A stretch of 64,000 nucleotides of DNA from the NCBI GenBank assembly GCA_965220365.1, contig OZ244823.1, positions 62,001 to 126,000 on the forward strand, read 5' to 3'. Shown piece after piece: positions 1 to 9,351 of this stretch (its first letter is position 1; every line of letters begins with the position of its first letter). The notes beneath the pieces were generated by a model. It was not told the origin of the DNA, made no database searches, and saw nothing but the letters and a program-made list of their open reading frames with translations. The position numbers were made by a program, and so were the translations under genes. This DNA is from Bin80 sp965220365 (lineage in GTDB: Bacteria; Bacteroidota; Rhodothermia; Rhodothermales; Bin80).

Positions 1-1000
1 ATCCCGCAGTTGCCTGGGGATGCACAGCTTGTGGAGGGTCAGCGTTTCTTCCATGCCCTCGTTTCAGCTGGTGGCGGCGGCCGGACATGAGTCCTGCAGA
101 TCGGTCTCGAGTTTTGTCAAACGCTCTTTTGCTTCGGCATACGTGGATGTGGCCTACGCAGCTTCCATTTGATGTTTGACCTTCTCAGCATGGTCTCGAT
201 CGGTGATCTTGGAGACGACATTTTCCCGCTTGTGCCACTGGCACCGTTGGATCAGTGCCTGATCTCCAAACACCTCACGAACGCCTTTGTGCAAGCCCTT
301 GGCACCATCAAGCAGCACCAACAAGGAGGCCGCCGACTGAAAGTTCCAGCAGATCCTGCAGTAACGCCATCACACAGGCATGGGATTCGGTTTTGGCTTC
401 CGTGAACCCGAGAATCACTTTCCTTCCCTCTACGGTCAATCCCACGGCCAACAGGATCTGGTCCTCTTGTAAGGTTTTGCCGTCAAGCAGCAGGGTCGCA
501 AACGCCATCTCATCAAAGCGCCGGTTCAGGAAGGTCTCCAGTGCCTGGGTCGTTTCCCGGATCAACACGCGCCCGGTGCTTGAGCCGCTGAGTCCAAAAC
601 TCTCCGCCAAGATGCGCGGCCACCTGACCATACTTGCGCTGAGACAGACCCAACAGCACACTGCGTGTCAATTGCTGTGCATGACCGGATTCGGCCTGAT
701 GCAGACATTGGTAGGTCTTCAGCGGGACTTCCTGCTGGTGTTGCGGACCCGGGGAACCTGAATCGGCACCTTCGCCCCGTTCCAGCGAATGGAGCCCGGG
801 TTCGTCCCCCAACGCTGACACTTCGTCTGAGTATGGGTCCAGCGAACCCCGCAATGTTCGGAAACTTTGGCCTCAAACAAGTGCGGAACCAGCTCCAAAA
901 ACCAGTCCGGATGGCGAAGCAGCCGGGCAACGTCCACAGCATTCCGGGGTAGAGTCGTGTCAAGATCGGTGGAAACCGTCGTCCGAAGTTGGGTTGACAT
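1..1000 (-). pseudogene. Decayed IS256/Mutator-family transposase, runs off the left edge
   Basis: The reverse strand encodes an IS256-type DDE transposase in pieces. The start is MSTQLRTTV near 1000. The frame shifts near 730 (after PIQVPRVRNTSRKSR) and again near 615. It then gives LLLDGKTLQEDQILLAVGL (first catalytic Asp), shifts near 310 to LLVLLDGAKGLHKGVREVFG (second Asp) and RCQWHKRENVV, and meets an in-frame stop near 164. After a further stop, EGMEETLTLHKL continues to the window edge, which is the typical region just before the C-terminus of this family. At least three frameshifts and two stops make it non-functional as read. The order of motifs is diagnostic of IS256. The remaining C-terminus lies outside the window. 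Confidence 0.85.
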
Positions 1001-1089
1001 AAGATTACGCGTCTGGGGAAGGTTGTGTAAGGGTACGGTGCAATTGTGGAAGATACGAGGCGTGTCGCACACAGGTGCATTCGGCTCTG

Positions 1090-1926
1090 GTGCACCGGGC
1101 CCTGCGGCAGACTCCGGCCTGCACGCACGAAGACGGCCTTCAAAGAATTCAACACGCGCAGGCCCCGATCACTGCGCAACAGCAGGCCGCTGTGCTGGAG
1201 CGTGAGCGTGGACGAAAGCGCACGCCCAAGCACGCGCCCCGAAGAACGGTTCACCTGCGTCAATTCCTCGGTGATCTGCTGCAAACTTGTATGGGCTTCA
1301 ACGACATCGCAGCATTGCCATGCCTGTTGGAGGCGGTGACGAAATTGAAGGGCCTGATCGGGATCCAATCCGCTCAGTGCTTCGGCCATGACCGTATTCA
1401 GACAACGCTGCACCCACACCCGGGGACCCCACACCTGCGAGACCGCAGACCGCAGCGCCACGTTCCCTGGAAGCGTGAACAGAAGGCCTGGCCCCAGTCC
1501 ACGGGTACGCAGATCATCCAGCACCGCTTCCATGCAGGATTGATCTTCAGGACCGCATTCGGTCACCGTCACGATCCGCCGATGTCCCTGCAGGTTCACG
1601 CCCATCCCAATCAGGACCTGAAGACCCAGGACATACGAGGGCGCAAGCCACAAATGCACCAGCGACTCGGTATGCCAATCTCGGCGCTCCAGCATCGAAA
1701 CCGCCGCTTCCCAGCAGGAAGAAGGATCCGGCGGAGGCTCAGAAAGCTCCGGGGCCGGATCCGGTGCGACAGCAGCCGAGACAGCAGGCGGAGACACTGC
1801 CGAGGGAATCCGTTCCGTTAACATGCGCAGAACATCTGCATAATGCCGAACCAGTTCCAGATGTACCTCCTGGGCAGACTCTGAAAAAGGCGGCGAAAAA
1901 GAATGTGGAGGTTGTATGTTGCTCAT
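1090..1926 (-). pseudogene. IS256-like transposase relative lacking catalytic residues, 3' end truncated
   Basis: An open frame starts at ATG 1926 (MSNIQPPHSF). After a Pro/Ala-rich stretch it has the architecture of an IS256 transposase core: a long helix, a GHRRIVTV strand, DDLRTRGLG, VWVQRC, and a late LTLQHSGLL that matches the family's LTLHRLG. The positions that should hold the DDE aspartates and the RCxxH histidine are replaced: LLFTLPGN stands where LLVLDGAK is expected, and RCLNT where RCxxH is expected. Similarity ends near 1090. The frame stays open to 562 only by reading out of frame through the neighbouring transposase. It may be a decayed copy or a remnant of a domesticated, catalytically dead protein. 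Confidence 0.6.
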
Positions 1927-1974
1927 TAAGTAGGTCCGTTTGAGGGGGATAGGATGTACCCCCAACCCCAACTA

Positions 1975-2340
1975 ACTTTGACACATCCCCTTGCACAGAT
2001 ACATGTACCACTGAAACATAGAACAAGGGCACAGTAGCGGGGGCGCACACTCAATCTGGTTGCCGCCCCCTTTCAGCTGCCAGTCTTCGGCCTGTGACAG
2101 AGTCCGTATCCAGGAATTTTACTATCTTCGAAGTGCGGGCGACGATCTAGGTTTTCTGGATGCCCAGCACATTTTGTCATGTCATAAATGACACCAACGG
2201 AATCTCTTCTTGGTTTGGCCGATGCTCGCCTGGTGATGCATAGGTCCCCTGGCGGGACTTGGGTTCGTGCAGTATCGGAATTTGATCCAGGAGCACCGTA
2301 GGTTTTCGCCGATGCCACCGTCCGAGCCTATACAGCAGTC
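1975..2340. other. Intergenic region, no gene recognised
   Basis: Between the transposase relics and the first pump gene I see only short, unconvincing ORFs in both directions and no clear repeat or terminator. It presumably carries the promoter of the pump operon starting at 2341, but I could not identify promoter elements with confidence. Confidence 0.4.
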
Positions 2341-3513
2341 ATGAAACGGGGAAAGCTCGTATTTATTGTGGGTGCTATCGTTATTACAGGCACCGTATTC
2401 TTAGCCATTGCATTATCGCAACTGCGCTCCGGTACCTCAGAACCAATGTCGGAGCGTATCCTTCCTTTTGTCACGACCGTCGCACCTACCGTACATGAAG
2501 GGCGTGTCACAATACGCGGCAATGGAACGGTTCGACCACTGCGGGAAGTCACACTTATCGCTGAGGTTGCGGGGAAGATCACCTGGGTAGCGGACGAATT
2601 TGTCACTGGTGGTGCCTTCCGTCAGGGTCAGGAGATTCTCAGGATAGATTCCACCGATTATGCCAACGCGGTCACCGTCGCGCAGGCCGAGGTAACACAG
2701 CGGCAATTCGATTTGCTGAGAGCCGAAGAGGAGATGGAGATTTCAAAGGAGGAATGGGAACTTCTGAAAAGTCGAACGGGTATACAGAGACAGGTCGACA
2801 GCACTGAACTTGGCAGTCTTGTCTTCAAAGAACCGCATTGGAAGGCTGCAGTCGCGCAACTTCAAGGGGCTCAGGCACGGTTGCAGGATGCTGAGACGCG
2901 TCTGAAGCGGACACGTATTACCGCCCCGTATAATGGTCGTCTGCGGACCAAGGGAGCAGATTTGGGGCAATTTGTTGGAGCGGGGCATGTGATCGCCCTC
3001 TTCTATGAGACGGATGTCGTTGAGATCAGCATCCCGATCGCGGGCCGCGATATAACGCTTCTTGGTGACCTGCTGGCTGGTAGAACCGGGGCTACTCAGG
3101 CCAAACTTGTTGCCCGTAATGCCGACGGGGAGCATGAATGGATTGGGAGCATTCACCGCACGGAAGGGACCCTGGATGAGTCTACACGCACGCTCAATGT
3201 GATCGTCCGAGTACAGAAACCCTATGAAAGTAGTGATGTGCGCCCGCCCCTTCTAGTGGGAACATTCGTTACTGCATACTTGGAAGGCCGGTACTTTAAT
3301 CAATACTACACGCTGCCACGCGAAACCCTTAGAGGAGGTGATGATGTCTGGATTGTCCGTGAGAACCGCCTGTATGTGCAACCCATAGAGATCATTCAGG
3401 AAGTGGAGGATACCCTCTATGTTCTAAACGGAATCACAGACGAGGACCAGGTAGTCACCAATATGCTGAATGCCATAACCGATGGCATGCGTGTACGGAC
3501 CGAAATGGATTAG
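2341..3513 (+). CDS. RND efflux periplasmic adaptor (membrane fusion protein), first copy
   Basis: This 390-residue protein has an N-terminal membrane anchor (hydrophobic residues 6-26) followed by the HlyD/AcrA-type order. The first half-lipoyl strand is GNGTVRPLREVTLIAEVAG, then VTGGAFRQGQEILRID, a coiled-coil hairpin with alternating charged residues (about 100-200), the returning RITAPYNGRL lipoyl half (about 200-215), and a beta-barrel plus membrane-proximal domain ending in GMRVRTEMD. Such adaptors link an inner-membrane RND pump to an outer-membrane channel. The pump gene follows after 26 bases, so the two are surely co-transcribed. No lipobox is seen, so it is anchored by its N-terminal helix. 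The substrate cannot be read from the sequence. Confidence 0.9.
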   Translation: MKRGKLVFIVGAIVITGTVFLAIALSQLRSGTSEPMSERILPFVTTVAPTVHEGRVTIRGNGTVRPLREVTLIAEVAGKITWVADEFVTGGAFRQGQEILRIDSTDYANAVTVAQAEVTQRQFDLLRAEEEMEISKEEWELLKSRTGIQRQVDSTELGSLVFKEPHWKAAVAQLQGAQARLQDAETRLKRTRITAPYNGRLRTKGADLGQFVGAGHVIALFYETDVVEISIPIAGRDITLLGDLLAGRTGATQAKLVARNADGEHEWIGSIHRTEGTLDESTRTLNVIVRVQKPYESSDVRPPLLVGTFVTAYLEGRYFNQYYTLPRETLRGGDDVWIVRENRLYVQPIEIIQEVEDTLYVLNGITDEDQVVTNMLNAITDGMRVRTEMD

Positions 3514-3539
3514 TCAGAAGCAGCAAGTAGCTTGCCGAC

Positions 3540-6500
3540 ATGAAGAAAGCTATTGCCTATATGGCACGCAACAGCGTCGCAGCGAATCTGCTGATGTTGC
3601 TGATTCTTTTCCTCGGACTCCTCAATGTGTCAAGAATTCCGCAGGAGGTCTTTCAGGAAGCCAGCCTTGACGCTGTCGAAATCCGCGCAGACTACCGTGG
3701 AGCCTCCCCCGAAGAGGTAGAAGATGGAGTCGTCCGACGCATTGAAGAGGCGATTGATGGCATAGATGACATTGATCGAATCTCATCTGTTGCTTCAGAA
3801 AATGTGGGCGTCGTGACGGTAAACCTGGAACTGGGCGCTGATGTTGATAAGGCTCTCAACGACATCAAGAGTAATGTGGATCGCATCAATACATTTCCCG
3901 CTGAAGCGGAGCGGCCAATAGTGCGAGAGCTGACCAACCGTAGGAATGTTCTGCAGATTGCCATTTACGGGGATGCTGACGAGCATACACTCAAGGCCTT
4001 GGCAGAGCAGGTCAAGGATGAACTGACGGCACTTGACGAAATTTCCTTCGTGCGTTTGATAGGCGTGCGGGACTATGAAATATCAATTGAAGTCTCGAAA
4101 GATGCATTGGCCGCCTATGGGCTGCGTCTTTCTGATGTAGCAACTGCCGTGCGCCGCGGAAGCCTGGAACTGCCTGGTGGCAGCCTGGAGACGCGCAGTG
4201 AAGAAATCCTGGTTCGTTCCAAGGGCCAGAATTATACGGCCAGAGATTTTGAGGAAATTATCGTTCTGGCAACTCCAGCAGGTGCCACTGTCCGTCTCGC
4301 AGATCTCGCCACCGTTACGGATGGATTTCAAGACGACGACATTATTGCACGATTTGGGGGGCAACCAGCGGTTCTCGTGGCGATTTCCCGCACGGGTGAT
4401 GAGCGTGTCCTTGATATTGCTGAAGCCACCGAAGAGTACCTAGCGGGCTTCCGTACGAGTGTGCCGGAAGGGATTTCAGTGGATACATGGCGCAATGAGC
4501 ACGCCTACCTCAAAAGCCGCCTCAACCTTCTGATTAAAAATGGAATCGTTGGGTTCATACTTGTCATGCTGGCTCTGGTCTTGTCTATGAACCTTCACTT
4601 GGCATTATGGACATCCCTAGGGCTCCTGGTGTCTTTTATCGGCTCGTTTACGGTAATGGCATTACTGGGAGTTTCCATAGACATGACCTCTTTGTTTGCT
4701 TTTATTGTTGCCATTGGAATTGTGGTTGATGATGCCATCGTAATCGGGGAAAACATTTTCAGGGAGCAAGAGCGCGGCGTACCGCCCTTGCGCGCCGCAG
4801 TTGAAGGGGCCACGCGGCTCTGTGCACCTGTGACCTTTGCGGTGTTTACGACAATCGCAGCGTTTTCGCCAATGCTGTTTGTGCCGGGTTCAATGGGCAA
4901 GTTAATGCAATCTATCCCGACGGTTGCTATTACCGTTCTGGTGTTTTCCCTGATTGAATCGCTCTTTATCCTGCCTGCACATCTCTCGCACATGAAGAAG
5001 AATGCAGACCCTGGCAGGATCATGCAGCGCCTAGAACAGATACAGTCTGCTACAACGCAAGCCTTGGAACGCTTCATTCATGGTCCGCTAGATCGAATAC
5101 TGCGGCTCACCACACAGCGTTATGCCCTTGTGCTGATCGGTTCGGTGGCTCTGATCTGTCTGTCACTCGCATTCGTGCGTGGTGGACTGATTCAATTCAT
5201 TTTTATCCCCGAAATCGAAGGCGAAGTCGTAACAGCACGCATTGAGATGCCGTTGGGTACTCCGGCTCAACGAACGCAACAGGTTGCCGAATTACTGGAA
5301 GCGAAGGGGCATGAAACTGCCGCCGAATTACAAGCCAGCCTTCCAGAAGACCACCCGCCTCTGGTGACGAATACGATGACTTTAGTCGGTGACCAACCCT
5401 CCCTCGGGTTGAATCCGATGGCGGCTGATCAACACACGATTATCCAATCCCATCTGGGTGAGGTCAGCTTTGAATTGGTCAATGCCGAAATACGAAAGCT
5501 CCCTGCACTTGAATTTGAAGAGGCCTGGCGTGAAAAGGTTGGCGAAGTTCCCGGTGTAAACTCTCTCGTTTTCCAGGCTGCACTACTCTCCCTTGGAAGC
5601 AGCATTCGGGCAGAACTGAGTGCACCCACCGTACAGGAACTGGAACAAGCAACAACGCGCTTTCGGGATGAGCTGACAAATATTGTAGGGACCTCCAATA
5701 TCGATGATGATCAAGACAGGGGGAAACGCGAAGTTCAGTTGGAATTGCTTCCAGAATCACGCCCCCTCGGACTGACTTTTGAAGACATGGCCCTGCAGGT
5801 ACGCAATGCCTTCTTTGGTGCCGAAGCCCTACGTATTCAGAGAGGCCGGGACGATGTCAGGGTGATGGTTCGCCTGCCGGAGGATGAACGCAATACCCCG
5901 GCCGACCTGCAGCGGCTCCGTATTCGAACACCTGCCGGAGCCGAGATCCCCCTCAGCGAAGTCGCTGAAGCACGCTTTGATACCGGCCCATCCACCATTC
6001 ATCGACGTGACCGACGCCGTGTTGTGACCGTTACCGCAGATGTGAATGAAGAGCAAAATACACTGGATGCGGTCGTTGATCGTCTGGAATCAGAAATCGT
6101 GCCGGCTATTCAGACGGATATTCCAGGTTTCCGCGTAAGCTTCGAAGGAGAGCAGAGGCAACAAGCCGATGCTGTGAACTCGCTGACAAGAGGTTTCGTC
6201 ATCGCATTGTTTGTGATGTACGCACTTTTGGCCATTCCTTTTCGTTCATATGTCCAGCCGTTCATCATTCTCGCTGTGATTCCGTTTGGATTTATTGGTG
6301 CTCTGATTGGGCATATCGTCATGGGACTGAACCTAAGCATGCTCAGCCTGTTCGGGATCGTGGCACTAAGTGGAATTGTAATTAATGACTCGTTGGTACT
6401 GATTCATTTCACCAATGAAAGGAGGCGGGAGGGGGTACCTATGGAAGAAGCCATCTGGGAAGGTGGAAAGGCACGCTTTCGCCCAATCCTGCTCACATCT

Positions 6501-6701
6501 GTTACCACATTCCTCGGCGTTCTCCCCCTTATACTTGAACGGAGCACGCAGGCACAGTTTCTTATTCCGATGGCGGTAAGCCTTGGTGTTGGTGTGCTAT
6601 TTGCCACGATCATCTTGATGATACTGGTACCAGCACTCATGATGTTGCATCATCGCCTGAACAGCTTGCTTCGCCGCGGACATGCGGACCAATCCGCTTA
6701 G
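3540..6701 (+). CDS. RND-family inner membrane efflux permease, first copy
   Basis: At 1053 residues this is the normal size for the HAE/AcrB-MdtB class of proton-driven pumps. It starts with the usual amphipathic MxKAIAYMARNSVAANLLM helix. It has two periplasmic porter loops (about 35-330 and 560-850) and twelve membrane segments. TM4 carries the paired aspartates of the proton relay (GIVVDDAIVIGENIF, about residue 395-410), and the family signature RPILLTSVTTFLGVLPLI is near residue 985. It forms an operon with the adaptor upstream. The stop codon lies inside a copy of the island's TIR-like repeat. A related but clearly diverged pump lies at 10718-13915. Export of a hydrophobic product of the neighbouring lipid-modifying enzymes is possible, but drug efflux is equally compatible with the sequence. 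Confidence 0.92.
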   Translation: MKKAIAYMARNSVAANLLMLLILFLGLLNVSRIPQEVFQEASLDAVEIRADYRGASPEEVEDGVVRRIEEAIDGIDDIDRISSVASENVGVVTVNLELGADVDKALNDIKSNVDRINTFPAEAERPIVRELTNRRNVLQIAIYGDADEHTLKALAEQVKDELTALDEISFVRLIGVRDYEISIEVSKDALAAYGLRLSDVATAVRRGSLELPGGSLETRSEEILVRSKGQNYTARDFEEIIVLATPAGATVRLADLATVTDGFQDDDIIARFGGQPAVLVAISRTGDERVLDIAEATEEYLAGFRTSVPEGISVDTWRNEHAYLKSRLNLLIKNGIVGFILVMLALVLSMNLHLALWTSLGLLVSFIGSFTVMALLGVSIDMTSLFAFIVAIGIVVDDAIVIGENIFREQERGVPPLRAAVEGATRLCAPVTFAVFTTIAAFSPMLFVPGSMGKLMQSIPTVAITVLVFSLIESLFILPAHLSHMKKNADPGRIMQRLEQIQSATTQALERFIHGPLDRILRLTTQRYALVLIGSVALICLSLAFVRGGLIQFIFIPEIEGEVVTARIEMPLGTPAQRTQQVAELLEAKGHETAAELQASLPEDHPPLVTNTMTLVGDQPSLGLNPMAADQHTIIQSHLGEVSFELVNAEIRKLPALEFEEAWREKVGEVPGVNSLVFQAALLSLGSSIRAELSAPTVQELEQATTRFRDELTNIVGTSNIDDDQDRGKREVQLELLPESRPLGLTFEDMALQVRNAFFGAEALRIQRGRDDVRVMVRLPEDERNTPADLQRLRIRTPAGAEIPLSEVAEARFDTGPSTIHRRDRRRVVTVTADVNEEQNTLDAVVDRLESEIVPAIQTDIPGFRVSFEGEQRQQADAVNSLTRGFVIALFVMYALLAIPFRSYVQPFIILAVIPFGFIGALIGHIVMGLNLSMLSLFGIVALSGIVINDSLVLIHFTNERRREGVPMEEAIWEGGKARFRPILLTSVTTFLGVLPLILERSTQAQFLIPMAVSLGVGVLFATIILMILVPALMMLHHRLNSLLRRGHADQSA

Positions 6702-6717
6702 CGGCCCGTGGATGAAG
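6698..6717 (+). repeat. Solo copy of TIR-like repeat at end of first RND gene
   Basis: TTAGCGGCCCGTGGATGAAG closely matches the terminal inverted repeats of the MITE at 17092-17269 and overlaps the RND stop codon TAG. No partner inverted end was found before 7768, so it is a solo end or remnant. Confidence 0.55.
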
Positions 6718-6959
6718 TCTATGTGTCCCAGGAATTACAGCGTTGGTGGGATTGCGGTTATGGGCTATCTCCAACTTCAACGACACCAATTTATGGCTTT
6801 GGCAGCCCGTTGATAATTCCCATCCGTATTACCTATTCACGATGGATTCCACCGCGACCGTACCCACTGATCGTGTTCAAAAGGACACCTTGTTTGAGAA
6901 GAAACGTTTCTACGCCCATCGTGGTCAGAACCCGTGACTGGACATCCATATTCAGGAGC

Positions 6960-7285
6960 CCCCTACCAACCCATGAATAAAATCTGGATTCTGGCAATTC
7001 TAGAATTGGTTTTGAAAGGCGAGGTTTGCCCACACGACTCTCCCAGAGACCTCGGTTGTCACGTTTGCTTCGGCATATGGATACGCGGTGTCTCCTCCAT
7101 GTAATTGGAATTAATTCCTGACCACTCATCACGGAGGTAGTCGTCATAAATGGTGCACGCGGCGGAACAGCTTGGCATGTAGTTTCGGGTCTCCAAACAA
7201 GAAGAATGGCAGCCACGGTCACGTATACGATTAGAATGACGACAACGACCATGAAACTAAAATTTCTATCCATTGGATCACGTAA
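6960..7285 (-). pseudogene. Inverted, decayed 5' fragment of an RND adaptor gene
   Basis: Reverse-strand translation from ATG 7273 gives a hydrophobic anchor, then RPETTCQAVPPRAPFMTTTS and VMSG, which parallels RPETARQVVPSHAPFVTTDS and VMSG of the adaptor at 9352-10545. After a frameshift, near 7095-7020, the reading PYAEANVTTEVSGRVVWAN matches PYAEVDVTAEISGRVVWVN of the same gene. The bases before the start codon (GATCCAATGG) are shared as well. Similarity stops near 6960, where stops accumulate. This is a broken second copy of the adaptor's first 90 or so codons, in the opposite orientation to the intact gene. Confidence 0.75.
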
Positions 7286-7374
7286 ACATTTGAGGTATCA
7301 GATTCTGCCTCTGAATTTTCAAGCCGGTCTCATGAATAGATTCATTCTGCTTATGCAAGAGAAGGATGTGATAG

Positions 7375-7614
7375 ATGATGTCTATATCTGACGAGATAAG
7401 CGATCTATTCCGCAACCACGGCTGTGCAAGTCGGACGGTGAAATTGGGAAGTACAGACACTACTGCAAGCAAGTTTGTTCATAGTTTCAAGCTGTCTTTA
7501 GTTGGCGAGGATTCCTTCTTAGGTATGTATCGCACACGAGTACATATGCTAAGCGTACACAGGTATTTTACGTATTACCATGCTATACCAGGGGAACCTT
7601 TGGGGTTTCCCTAA
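7375..7614 (+). CDS. Possible small ORF, unknown
   Basis: A 79-codon frame begins ATGATG shortly after a purine-rich GAGAAGGATG stretch (MMSISDEISDLFRNHGCASR). I recognise no family, and the composition is not strongly coding. It could be a chance ORF in the spacer between the adaptor relic and the methyltransferase. Confidence 0.2.
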   Translation: MMSISDEISDLFRNHGCASRTVKLGSTDTTASKFVHSFKLSLVGEDSFLGMYRTRVHMLSVHRYFTYYHAIPGEPLGFP

Positions 7615-7768
7615 ATTCATGGCTTGTCTCACAATTTAGGCGGAAGCCCCAAGTTTAAAGCTTTTCCTCCAGGGACGGATGAGAACCGGAGAGGTTAATC
7701 GTAGGGGGAATCTTGGTGAAGCAGGATTCTCTATTTTTCCCTCCAAAAACTGAGGGAGGGGGCAAACC

Positions 7769-8800
7769 ATGCCATGGAAGCTATCGAAAAAACTCAAGGA
7801 TGCGTACCGGGAGGGCAATGTCTCCAGTCGTGTGCAAGACCTCGAGAGTTGGATGGAGCGAGCGACGCCCGAAGCCGTTGATTCGGGCGATTACGACCAC
7901 ACCCAGCTGGTCAGGGACTACTACGATCTTTACAATGAACTAATGGCATGGAGTTGGGGTGAATCCCTGCACTTCGCGCCCCTCGCGCCGCATGAGACCT
8001 TGGAGGATTCCAAAATCCGCCATCAGCGGTTGATGATCGACAAGCTGGACCTGAAGCAGGGTATGACGGTGGTTGATATTGGTTGTGGAATCGGTGGCCC
8101 GATGCGTCGTGTCGTTCGTGAGGCTGATGTTCGAGTTGTCGGGGTTAACATCAACAAAATCCAGCTGGAAAAGGCGAAAAGATTGAATGCCGAGGCTGGG
8201 CTCGATCACATGGTTGATTACTTGGCATGCAGCTTCATGGATATGAACGTTATCGAAGACAACACCTTTGACCGGGGCTACGCCATCGAGTCAACGTGCC
8301 ATGCCCCGGATAAGCAAAGTGCATTTGAAGAGATATTCCGTGTGCTAAAACCTGGCGCTCTTTTCTGGGGGCAAGAAATGTGTCTGACAGACAAGTTTGA
8401 TCCGAATAACAGACGGCACCGGGACCTTAAGCGTGACCTCCAGCGCAGCATTGCACTAAAGGGTATCGCCACGTTCGGGGAAGTAACTCAAGCGCTTGAA
8501 GCGGCGGGGTTCCACATCATCGAGGGGATGGACCGGGGCATCTCAGGGGAAGGAACCACACCATGGTATCAACCCGTGGAGGGTCGACATGGGAGGTTGG
8601 GTAAAGCCTCGCTCAGGCTTCCATGGGCCCGCAGGGCGGTGGTCACAGGATCAAAGCTGGCCGAGATGGTTGGGTTGTTCCCAAAGGGCTCCGCAGAAGT
8701 CTTCCGATCCTTGGACCGGACCGCTGATGCCTATGTCGGGGGTGGTAAAACTGGTATCTTCACGCCGTTGTACTGTTTTTTGGCGCGCAAACCCTATTAG
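7769..8800 (+). CDS. Sterol C24-methyltransferase (Erg6/SMT1-type) homologue
   Basis: This 343-residue protein is predicted to transfer methyl from S-adenosylmethionine to the side chain of a delta-24 sterol. It shows the SMT-specific blocks in order: YYDLYNELMAWSWGESLHFA (50-70; eukaryotic enzymes have YGWGSSFHF), the SAM-binding VVDIGCGIGGPMRR (101-114), YAIESTCHAPD (about 171-181), EMCLTDKFDPNNRRHR, TTPWYQPVEG, and the C-terminal SMT domain with PKGSAEV and GGGKTGIFTPLYCFLARKPY. The last block is absent from generic methyltransferases. The start is supported by a purine-rich GAGGGAGGGGG six bases upstream. It lies between two RND pump operons on the same strand. No sterol cyclase is in the window. 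The family call is strong; the actual substrate and number of methylations are unknown. Confidence 0.88.
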   Translation: MPWKLSKKLKDAYREGNVSSRVQDLESWMERATPEAVDSGDYDHTQLVRDYYDLYNELMAWSWGESLHFAPLAPHETLEDSKIRHQRLMIDKLDLKQGMTVVDIGCGIGGPMRRVVREADVRVVGVNINKIQLEKAKRLNAEAGLDHMVDYLACSFMDMNVIEDNTFDRGYAIESTCHAPDKQSAFEEIFRVLKPGALFWGQEMCLTDKFDPNNRRHRDLKRDLQRSIALKGIATFGEVTQALEAAGFHIIEGMDRGISGEGTTPWYQPVEGRHGRLGKASLRLPWARRAVVTGSKLAEMVGLFPKGSAEVFRSLDRTADAYVGGGKTGIFTPLYCFLARKPY

Positions 8801-9351
8801 ACCGATTGGCACTGTGTTTGCCGAGCACGTACCATTACGACCGAAGGTCAAGCTTGAAATGAAGGCAGAGGTAAAAACTGGGATTAGGACGACGTCCGAT
8901 TTATCACCAGAAGAAAAATCGGATTGACCCAAGCTCACAATTTTCGTCGCCAGACTAGCACTTTTTTCGGAACGTTTGGGGAAACGATGGAAGCAATCAA
9001 ACATGGTCGTGTGTGTTGTTTTACGCAAAGCTGTTTTGTATCTTCTCGTGGTGGCAGTGGCAAGTTCTGAGTTATAAACAAGAATCGTGATCTCAGGCTA
9101 ATCTTTGATATACAGTGCATGGACTACGGATCCAGCAGGTACACTTCCATGAGATGTTACTGAAGTTCACCACAGCTATCATAAGTTCAAAGGCAAAGGG
9201 GATTCTGGAACAGGCTCGGTTGATCAACGCTTGTATTCCATCGCAAAAATATTTGCATATCCTGGAGGTCTCCGAAAATGAACGATTCCCCAAAAATGAA
9301 AAAGAATCTTTTTTGTCAGCATAAAAGATTCTAAAAAAATCACGCGATCCA
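8801..9351. other. Intergenic region, no gene recognised
   Basis: About 550 bases separate the methyltransferase from the second adaptor gene. ORFs here are short and have no recognisable motif (including one at 9115-9324). The sequence just before 9352 (CGATCCAATGG) is shared with the inverted relic at 7273, so the duplicated unit included some upstream DNA. Confidence 0.4.

Noticed and set aside
562..1089. C-terminal extension of the 1090-1926 frame as real protein
   Set aside because: Here the frame runs out of register through the neighbouring IS256 transposase, whose true reading is in other frames.
7769..8800. Generic class I methyltransferase call
   Set aside because: The N-terminal GWGESLHF block and the C-terminal GGGKTGIFTP block are specific to sterol methyltransferases.
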